A stretch of 64,000 nucleotides of DNA, taken from an uncultured Olsenella sp. (GTDB taxonomy: Bacteria > Actinomycetota > Coriobacteriia > Coriobacteriales > Atopobiaceae). This document shows, piece after piece, positions 57,533 through 64,000 of this stretch. The DNA lies in assembly GCA_900540955.1 (NCBI GenBank), contig UQIF01000003.1:1-64000 (forward strand), written 5' to 3'. The position numbers and the translations under genes are program-made. The notes under the pieces are model-generated. The model saw only the letters and a list, made by a program, of their open reading frames with translations. It ran no database searches and was not told the DNA's origin. The stretch's first letter is position 1, and each line of letters begins with the position of its first letter.

Positions 57533-58984
57533 GTGTCCGAGTTCGAGTTCGAGAAGGACCTTGAGATCCGCGAGACCCCCATAGAGGGACTCCTTGTTGC
57601 CGAGTTGCCTGTGCACGGGGACTCCCGCGGCTGGTTCAAGGAGAATTGGCAGCGGGCAAAGATGTGCGCGCTCGGCGCCCCCGATCTTACGTGGGTGCAG
57701 AACAACATTTCCTTCAACGCAGAGCGGGGCGTCACGCGCGGCGTCCATGCCGAGCCGTGGGACAAGTGGATAAGCGTTGCCACAGGCCGTATCTTTGGCG
57801 CATGGGTCGACCTGAGGGAGGGGAGCGCTACGTACGGCGCGATCTACTGCTGTGAGGTCGACCCTTCGCGTGCGGTGTTCACGCCGCGCGGCGTTGGAAA
57901 CTCCTTCCAAGCCCTCGAGGACGGGACTGCCTACACCTACCTGGTCAACGCCCACTGGTCCGCCGAGCTGAAGAAGACCTACACCTTCGTGAACCTCGCC
58001 GACCCCGCGCTGGGCATCGAGTGGCCCATTCCGCTCGAGCAGGCGACGCTCTCCGAGGCTGACAAGCATCACCCGATGCTCGCAGATGTCATTCCCATGG
58101 CGCCTAAGCGGACGCTCGTCACCGGCTGCAACGGCCAGCTCGGCCGCGCCGTGCGGGCGCTCGCCGAGGAGCGCAAAGTCGCCAAGGACTTCGACTTCCG
58201 CGATATCGACACCTTTGACATGAGCGATCCCGAGGCCTACGGCAAGCTTGACTGGTCCCTCTACGGCACCGTGATCAATTGCGGCGCCTACACGGCAGTC
58301 GATGCCGCCGAGACCCCGGAGGGCCGCCGCATCGCCTGGGCAGCCAACGCGACCGGCCCGGCGCTTCTCGCCCGCACCTGCGCGGAGCACGGAATCACGC
58401 TCGTCCACATCAGCTCCGACTACGTGTTCGACGGCACCCGCGAGCTCCACGACGAGGGCGAGGCGATGAGCCCGCTTTCGGTCTACGGCCAGTCCAAGGC
58501 TGCCGGCGACATCGCCGTGGCGGGCTGCCCGCGCCATTACATCATGCGCAGTTCCTGGGTCATTGGAGACGGAAAGAACTTCGCCAAGACCATGTGCGCG
58601 CTCTCCGACAAGGTCGCTGCCGGCGACCTCGAGCGCGTCACCGTCGTGGACGACCAGCTCGGCCGCCTCACCTTCACGCACGATATGGCCGCCGCCATCT
58701 TCCATGTGCTCGACGCTCGCGCCCCCTACGGGACCTACGACTGCACCGGCTCCGGCGCCGTCAGGTCCTGGGCCGACATCGCCCGCGCGTGCTTCGAGGC
58801 GAAGAACGGCAACGGGGACAAGGTCGTCCCCGTCTCGACCGCCGACTACTACGCGAGCGCCGAGGGCCCGATCGCGCCCCGGCCGCACTTCTCGGCCCTC
58901 GACCTCTCCAAGCTCGAGGGCGTCGGGTTCCACATGCCCGACTGGGAGAAGGGACTCGCGGATTACTTAGCTACGATTGTGTAA
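57533..58984 (+). CDS. rmlCD: RmlC-RmlD fusion (3,5-epimerase / dTDP-4-dehydrorhamnose reductase)
   Basis: 483 aa, GTG start. Residues 1-190 are RmlC (DSRGWFKENWQRAKM, NNISFNAERGVTRGVHAEPW with the catalytic His, FTPRGVGNSFQAL). Residues 195-483 are RmlD (RTLVTGCNGQLGRAV, VINCGAYTAVDAAET, SSDYVFDG, SVYGQSKAAGD). A single protein thus does the last two steps to dTDP-L-rhamnose. The same fusion is known in other Actinobacteria and some Firmicutes. With rmlA and rmlB the pathway is complete in this window. Confidence 0.95.
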   Translation: MSEFEFEKDLEIRETPIEGLLVAELPVHGDSRGWFKENWQRAKMCALGAPDLTWVQNNISFNAERGVTRGVHAEPWDKWISVATGRIFGAWVDLREGSATYGAIYCCEVDPSRAVFTPRGVGNSFQALEDGTAYTYLVNAHWSAELKKTYTFVNLADPALGIEWPIPLEQATLSEADKHHPMLADVIPMAPKRTLVTGCNGQLGRAVRALAEERKVAKDFDFRDIDTFDMSDPEAYGKLDWSLYGTVINCGAYTAVDAAETPEGRRIAWAANATGPALLARTCAEHGITLVHISSDYVFDGTRELHDEGEAMSPLSVYGQSKAAGDIAVAGCPRHYIMRSSWVIGDGKNFAKTMCALSDKVAAGDLERVTVVDDQLGRLTFTHDMAAAIFHVLDARAPYGTYDCTGSGAVRSWADIARACFEAKNGNGDKVVPVSTADYYASAEGPIAPRPHFSALDLSKLEGVGFHMPDWEKGLADYLATIV

Positions 58985-59059
58985 TTGCGCGCCAGCTGAA
59001 GGCTGGCTGGTAAAATTGCTTCAGGCTATCGCAATGGAACCGTTATTGGAGGTTTACGT

Positions 59060-61846
59060 ATGGCTCAGTTCGAGAGAGGCTGGTGGCGTCCTGCGGCGGT
59101 AATTTCGTCCGCCGCGTTCGTTGCTGTGCTTTCATCTGCCCCCGTCAATGCTCTCGCCGATGAAGTCTCTGCAACCGATGGTACCCCGAAGGCTGCCGTC
59201 GAACAGGTCGTTTTGAATGATCAGGTAGCGCCGACTTCCGTGACTGGCGAGGTGCAGGCCAAGGTGGAGTCCGGCGTCCCCGGGAGTGAGGGAAGCGCGC
59301 CTGCTCAGTCTGCTGAATCTGCTGCGCCCAAGACCGATGAGGGGCCTTCTTCGGTTCCTTCTACTAACGAAGAGCCGAAGGCGGATTCTCCTAAGACTGA
59401 AGAATCTAAGGCCGAGGAGCCCAAGGTCGAAGAAGCTGCTCCCGAGTTGCCTAAGGCGGAAGACTCCGTGATAGGCGAGGATTCGAAAACTGATTCTCCT
59501 ACTGCGGTGAAGGCCGACTCGAATAAGACCATTGCTGACGGAACCTACGCGATCGGCTCTGGAAATAAGGTCAGTGCCGTCGCTGACGCTCAGAACGGTG
59601 GTCGTGCGAACGGGACGAATGTCCAGCTGTACGAAAGCAACATGACCGGCTCCCAGAAATGGGACGTCAAGTATCATGAGGCCGACGGCGGCTACTATAC
59701 CATCGGTCTTTCGGGCACCAACCTTGTCCTCGATGTTCAGTGGGGCGTTGCAAAGAACGGCTCAAACGTCTGGCTTTACGAGAACAACGGTTCAAAGGCT
59801 CAGCGCTGGTCCATCGTAAAGAACTCCCAGGGTCTCTGGTCTGTGCTCTCACAACTTGGAAATTTCTACCTTGATGCTCAGTGGGGTGGCGTGTCTAACG
59901 GAACCAACCTGCAGATTTATCAGGGCAACGGAACGGCCTCGCAGTCTTACTATTTCCTGCAGTATAATCCCGCCGCTCCCAAGGGCGATAACCGTCCGGT
60001 TGGCGATGGCATTTATGTCGTCGGCTCCGATAAGGCCAACGGTAGCAAGGTCTTGGATATCAACAGCGGCTCGATGAGCAATGGCGGCAACGTTCAGCTC
60101 TATCAGGCCAATGGGACTGCGGCTCAGCGTTTTTATTTTGAGTATGACGGTGCCGGCTACTACACCATTACGAATATGGGCAGCGGCAAGGTGCTGGACC
60201 TGAGCGGTGCGGGGATTATGCCGGGCACGAACGTTCAGCAGTATGTCTCGAACAAGACTGATGCCCAGAAGTGGGCTGTTCGCAAGGACGGCAACTTCTT
60301 CTACCTTGTGAACAAGGCGACGGGTCTTGCCCTTGATTCTCAGTGGGCGGGAACTTCCAACGGGACTAATGTCTGGGGCTACCTCTTTGATAAGAGCTCT
60401 GCCCAGCGTTGGCGTCTGACCAAGGATGGCGACTTCATCAAGACCGGCTCTGACGGCACCGGCATCTATCAGATCATTGCCTTCAACAACACGGACCGAG
60501 TCTTCGACATCAAGAATGGTTCGTCGTCTGACGGCGGGCAGCTTCAGCTCTGGGACTCGAACGATTCCCTGGCTCAACGCTTCGAGATTCATGCTCTTGG
60601 CAACAATGAGTATCGTATTCGCACCGCGGCTTCTGGTGGTTGGCTGACCATCGAAAACGGCAAGATTGTCCAGAGCGGTAATTCCAAGACCGAGGCTTCT
60701 TCTTCCAATACGTGGAAAGCTGTCTGGAAGGGTGGCTACTTCTCGCTGGTGAGTGCTGCCGGTTTTGCTTTTGACCTTACCAACGGTTCCTTGTCCTCAG
60801 GTACGCTTGTCCAGGCCTTTGAGGCCAATGGCACCGCTGCTCAGCACTTCCTCTTCCGTGCTGCGGATTTGATTAAGAACGGGTATTACACGATAGCATC
60901 TGGTCTTGGAAATAATAAGACGCTCGATGTGAAAAACGGCTCTTTTGCTAATGGGTCAAATGCTCAGATTTGGTCTTCTAACGATTCAAATGCTCAGAAA
61001 TTCAAGATTACCAAGAGCGGCAATTATTATGTGGTGACTTCCGGCTCTTCGAGCTATGCCTTGGATGCTCAAAATGGTGGCACGTCTAACGGTACCAATG
61101 TCCAGATATACGCTACGAACGGCACCTCGGCTCAAAGCTGGACGCTGAAGATTGCCGACGGCGGCGGTGTTGTATTTATTAATACTAAGTCGGGACGAGC
61201 CCTGGATGTTGCTGGCGACAAGGCGAGCGATGGCGCCAATGTCCAGCTCTACGACATTGACGGATCTAAGGGTCAGACGTGGAAGCTGGCATCCACCACT
61301 ATCTCCGATGGATGGACCAAGGTTGGGAACACCTGGTACTTCGGTGGAAACGCCTTCACGACGTCTTGTCACAGCGCGTGGGAGAAGATTAAGGACCTCT
61401 CGGGCGCAGCCCGCGCCTCTTCGTATGGCGTTCAGCCGTATATCATCACTATTGACAACACGGCATGTCGTGTTCAGGTCTTCCAGGGCAAACAGGGCGA
61501 CTGGCGTCCTATTTACGACTGGGCTGCCGGCGTCGGCGACGCTAACACGTATGACCACGGTACGTTCCTCACGAACGACCCCAACATCGGCGGCAAGGGT
61601 CTTGATATGTTCATTGGCTACAATTGGGATGGCACTCAGATTCACAACCCGTCGATTCCCTCGGACGGCCTTGTCGCATTCACCTCTTTCTTTGGTGCCC
61701 AAGGTTTTCACTCTACCTGCGGTAACCATAACGACCCTTCGCAGACCGGTAAGCATATTTCGCACGGCTGCGTTCGCCTGCTTGAGGCCAACGCTTGGTG
61801 GATTTATAACAACGCACCTCTTGGAACGCTTGTGTATAGCTTCTAA
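59060..61846 (+). CDS. Secreted L,D-transpeptidase with 12 ricin-type repeats
   Basis: 928 aa. Signal peptide (residues 1-34, ending NALA), then an Ala/Pro/Lys/Glu-rich linker (about 60-150) with EESKAEEPKVEEAAPE. Residues about 155-750 hold twelve ricin-type repeats with Q-x-(W/F/Y) cores (SQKWDV, AQRWSI, SQSYYF, AQRFYF, AQKWAV, AQRWRL, AQRFEI, AQHFLF, AQKFKI, AQSWTL, GQTWKL and one degenerate). The YkuD domain at the end has the catalytic motif HISHGCVRLLEANAWW (about 900-915). It would cross-link peptidoglycan or attach proteins. Repeat count matches the GH25 muramidase. TTGGAGG precedes the start. Confidence 0.93.
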   Translation: MAQFERGWWRPAAVISSAAFVAVLSSAPVNALADEVSATDGTPKAAVEQVVLNDQVAPTSVTGEVQAKVESGVPGSEGSAPAQSAESAAPKTDEGPSSVPSTNEEPKADSPKTEESKAEEPKVEEAAPELPKAEDSVIGEDSKTDSPTAVKADSNKTIADGTYAIGSGNKVSAVADAQNGGRANGTNVQLYESNMTGSQKWDVKYHEADGGYYTIGLSGTNLVLDVQWGVAKNGSNVWLYENNGSKAQRWSIVKNSQGLWSVLSQLGNFYLDAQWGGVSNGTNLQIYQGNGTASQSYYFLQYNPAAPKGDNRPVGDGIYVVGSDKANGSKVLDINSGSMSNGGNVQLYQANGTAAQRFYFEYDGAGYYTITNMGSGKVLDLSGAGIMPGTNVQQYVSNKTDAQKWAVRKDGNFFYLVNKATGLALDSQWAGTSNGTNVWGYLFDKSSAQRWRLTKDGDFIKTGSDGTGIYQIIAFNNTDRVFDIKNGSSSDGGQLQLWDSNDSLAQRFEIHALGNNEYRIRTAASGGWLTIENGKIVQSGNSKTEASSSNTWKAVWKGGYFSLVSAAGFAFDLTNGSLSSGTLVQAFEANGTAAQHFLFRAADLIKNGYYTIASGLGNNKTLDVKNGSFANGSNAQIWSSNDSNAQKFKITKSGNYYVVTSGSSSYALDAQNGGTSNGTNVQIYATNGTSAQSWTLKIADGGGVVFINTKSGRALDVAGDKASDGANVQLYDIDGSKGQTWKLASTTISDGWTKVGNTWYFGGNAFTTSCHSAWEKIKDLSGAARASSYGVQPYIITIDNTACRVQVFQGKQGDWRPIYDWAAGVGDANTYDHGTFLTNDPNIGGKGLDMFIGYNWDGTQIHNPSIPSDGLVAFTSFFGAQGFHSTCGNHNDPSQTGKHISHGCVRLLEANAWWIYNNAPLGTLVYSF

Positions 61847-61864
61847 GTCAAGATGATTGATCCT

Positions 61865-61902
61865 CGAAATGCTCAGGGTATCTAAATGCCCTGAGCATTT
61901 CG
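61865..61902. terminator. Hairpin after the L,D-transpeptidase gene
   Basis: CGAAATGCTCAGGG (61865-61878), loop of 10, CCCTGAGCATTTCG (61889-61902): a perfect 14-bp stem just after the stop. No T-run follows, so termination is likely but not certain. Confidence 0.7.
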
Positions 61903-61920
61903 CATGCTTACGGGATGCAT

Positions 61921-61937
61921 GTTTACTTGAAGTAAAC
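61921..61937. promoter_or_regulatory. Palindrome, possible operator upstream of the YfhO-like gene
   Basis: GTTTACTTGAAGTAAAC is a perfect 8+1+8 dyad ending 37 bp before the ATG at 61975. Size and position fit a repressor site of LacI or TetR type. No regulator gene is next to it. Confidence 0.45.
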
Positions 61938-61974
61938 TAAGAATCGGCTATGCATTGCTGACATCGGAGATTTT

Positions 61975-64000
61975 ATGGTTTGGTCTGAATTTAAATACTT
62001 GGGAATCGTAGGTGCCCTCGCCCTTATTGCAGCGTTATTTGCGTATAAACGTTATCCGAAGCTGTCCACTGCTTCATACAGGCGCACTAAGGATGAACTG
62101 ATCTTTATTGCCATCATTTCCATTATTGGCCTTGCAACGATTTATTGGCGTTTGTATACCCAAAGGGTTGGTTTTTGCTTTGGACCCGGGGATACCGGCA
62201 CTGATACGATTGAGCAGTATGTTCCTTTCTATACAAATCTCATAGAGAATATCCGCAACGGCAGTTTCGATATCTGGAGCTTTGAGTATGGTCTCGGTGT
62301 TAACCTGCCCTCGTATCAGACGTGGTTGTACGACCCGTTCAATCTATTGCTAATTCCGTTTGCATTATTGCTCGGCGCGGGACGCCTGAGCTTGGCTCTC
62401 GTGCTTACGCAGTCAGCGCGAATATTGATTTCTGCATTCCTCTTTGATCACTTGCTCACGCGTTACTCCGAGTCTCCTCTTGCCCGTGCCGCCGCCTCGA
62501 TTCTCTACGCTTTTTCTAGCTATCTGTTGCTATTGGGCCAGAACTTTTTTCTCGGCAGCATGCTTCCTATGCTCACGCTGGTTGTGCTGTGCTACGAGCT
62601 CTACCTTGAGAGTCAGTCGGTTTCCGCATTTCTTCGCGTAACCGTATCCATAACCGTGACTTTGCTGTGGTCCGCGTACATCTCTTTCATGGTTCTGCTA
62701 TTTGCTGCCATATACCTTTTGCTTCGCATTCTTGCGACAAAGAAAGGCGACACCGCGACTGGAATAGCGATTACGATTCTCAAGATGGTGCTTCCCGTTG
62801 TTTGTGGCGTCCTCTTAAGTGGCGTCTTGCTCATTCCTTATGCGCATTTTCTTCTTCAGGAGACCTCAAGGACTTCGAGTGACGTTACCATGACGGATAA
62901 GGTTGTCGGTAGCCTCGGGTTTGTGAACATCGACTGGGTTCCCGCGATTCTTTCTCGACTTCTTGGGGGAAGCCTTCTGAATAACGGTTCAAACACCACT
63001 GCTGCCATAGTCTCGGATATGGGTGAAGTCGGGTATACCGGCAGCTTCCCGTATGAGTTCATCCAGCTTGGCTTCTCATGTGGCGTGCTTTTGCTGCTGT
63101 CCCAGTTCTTCCACTGGGCTGTGACAGAGCTCGACCTTCGCGGCAAGGTACTCGTGGGCGTTTCTACCGTGCTCGTGCTATTGTTCTGCTTCGGTCAGTT
63201 TCTTCCCACGCTGTTTACCGCGATGGTTCGGTTCCAATACCGCAGTTCCGGCGTCCTTGGTATCCCCATTTGCATTGCCCTTGCTTTGGCGCTGGAAAAG
63301 CGCGTCCTTCCTGGTAAAGTTGCCATCGTTCCGCTCGCCGGGTCCTTTGTCGTTTCGATTGCGGTTCTTGCGTGGTCTCTGCTTCATGCCGCCAGCGGCA
63401 GGCTTCCTTCCGCTGTGTTCGGGATCATGCTTGTGTCGTCATTTGCCTGTATAGTGGTCGCATTGAGGATAAAAGAGGTCGAACGAGCTCTCAACGTTGC
63501 GTTCCTTGGCATAATCGTCGCCTCCGCTTTCTTTGACGGCTTTTACTGCACGAATAATCGCAACCTGCTCCCAATTGAGAGCTTCCCGCACTCATTTGCT
63601 GCTCCTGCCGATGCTAACACCGAAGCTGCATTGGATTATGTCCGCGGTCTTGATGATGATATGTACCGCGTGGACAAGACATACTGTGACCATTTCTTGG
63701 CGAGCGATAGCTGGATTGAGCACTATGACGGAGCGTCGGCCTATAACAGCACGCTTGATGCCGACTTGCTTGATTTTTATGATCAGCTTTGGCCTGAGGC
63801 GGAATGTTCCTGGGCTTACTACACACAAATGTTCTTCAACGATCCGGCACCTGACGTCAATGCCCTTAACCTGATCGGCTTGCGTTATGTCTTCTCCTAT
63901 GACGAGCAGCCTCACGATTGGGCTGAGTTTGTGCAGAAGGTCGGCCCCGTGAACGTATATCGCGTTCGTGGGAGCGAAGGCTTCGCAAGCGTTCGCGGGA
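61975..64000 (+). CDS. YfhO-like large membrane protein (partial, runs off the window)
   Basis: 675 codons seen, no stop before the window end. GGAG lies 4 bp before the ATG. Many membrane segments (about 12 in the part seen) in a GT-C-like plan. Seen: GPGDTGTDTIEQYVPFYTNL in the first outer loop, a place where GT-C enzymes keep acidic residues, then EYGLGVNLPSYQTWLYDPF, FGQFLPTLFTAMVRFQYR, and an outer part beginning near residue 520. YfhO-type proteins help glycosylate lipoteichoic acid or other surface polymers. Lower in GC than rmlB and rmlCD. Confidence 0.85.
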   Translation, partial: MVWSEFKYLGIVGALALIAALFAYKRYPKLSTASYRRTKDELIFIAIISIIGLATIYWRLYTQRVGFCFGPGDTGTDTIEQYVPFYTNLIENIRNGSFDIWSFEYGLGVNLPSYQTWLYDPFNLLLIPFALLLGAGRLSLALVLTQSARILISAFLFDHLLTRYSESPLARAAASILYAFSSYLLLLGQNFFLGSMLPMLTLVVLCYELYLESQSVSAFLRVTVSITVTLLWSAYISFMVLLFAAIYLLLRILATKKGDTATGIAITILKMVLPVVCGVLLSGVLLIPYAHFLLQETSRTSSDVTMTDKVVGSLGFVNIDWVPAILSRLLGGSLLNNGSNTTAAIVSDMGEVGYTGSFPYEFIQLGFSCGVLLLLSQFFHWAVTELDLRGKVLVGVSTVLVLLFCFGQFLPTLFTAMVRFQYRSSGVLGIPICIALALALEKRVLPGKVAIVPLAGSFVVSIAVLAWSLLHAASGRLPSAVFGIMLVSSFACIVVALRIKEVERALNVAFLGIIVASAFFDGFYCTNNRNLLPIESFPHSFAAPADANTEAALDYVRGLDDDMYRVDKTYCDHFLASDSWIEHYDGASAYNSTLDADLLDFYDQLWPEAECSWAYYTQMFFNDPAPDVNALNLIGLRYVFSYDEQPHDWAEFVQKVGPVNVYRVRGSEGFASVRG

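Noticed and set aside
1..64000. tRNA, rRNA, transposase or integrase genes
   Set aside because: I looked for cloverleaf ends, DDE or tyrosine-recombinase motifs and found none that I could support.

Overview
The window is high-GC bacterial DNA and looks like an actinobacterium of the class Coriobacteriia (Collinsella/Olsenella type). This is inferred from the gram-positive dcw/ylm division cluster with DivIVA and SepF, the GC-rich codon use, a LuxR-type protein with a membrane-spanning sensor part, tandem YhgE/Pip proteins and ricin-repeat wall enzymes. Bases 1-34 match the Illumina read-2 adapter, so the window starts at a contig end and those bases are not biological.

Layout. 0.03-4.1 kb: a gene tail, a nuclease-like protein (P1), a LuxR-type membrane regulator and three repeat arrays (family A). 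4.2-14.8 kb: division/wall cluster murG-murC-murB-ftsQ-ftsZ-pgeF-ylmE-sepF-proC-ylmG-divIVA. 14.9-18.9 kb: pcp, a cupin, gltX and an M19 dipeptidase. 19.0-20.9 kb: a second nuclease-like protein (P2) between two arrays of family B. 21-29.9 kb: two coupled YhgE/Pip membrane proteins with a divergent TetR regulator, metK, a phosphoglycerate-mutase-family enzyme and a TauE-type permease. 29.9-31.7 kb: a third nuclease-like protein (P3) between two arrays of family C. 31.8-37.1 kb: priA-def-fmt-rsmB. 37.2-64 kb: a surface-glycan region of mixed base composition. It holds GtrA, a full dTDP-L-rhamnose pathway (rmlA, rmlB, an rmlC-rmlD fusion), an ArnC-like glycosyltransferase with two SMR-type flippase subunits, a Wzx-type flippase, three ATP-grasp enzymes and a DegT aminotransferase. 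It also holds a GH25 muramidase and an L,D-transpeptidase, each with 12 ricin-type repeats, and a YfhO-like protein cut by the window end.

Main observation. Three paralogous proteins (P1, P2, P3) have a C-terminal domain resembling DUF559/PD-(D/E)XK nucleases. Each is bracketed by arrays of its own short-repeat family. All nine arrays share one plan: direct units on a roughly 41-bp period (sometimes 51 or 62), then units in inverted orientation, with a fixed distance across the central dyad (58 bp in all A arrays, 56 bp in all C arrays, 36 bp between the GAA/TTC marks in both B arrays). Two C arrays (17.6 and 50.3 kb) lie without a protein gene. This resembles a REP/RAYT-like relationship but with a restriction-fold protein in place of a Y1 transposase. 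The function is unknown. Both the protein-repeat pairing and any DNA activity are inference.
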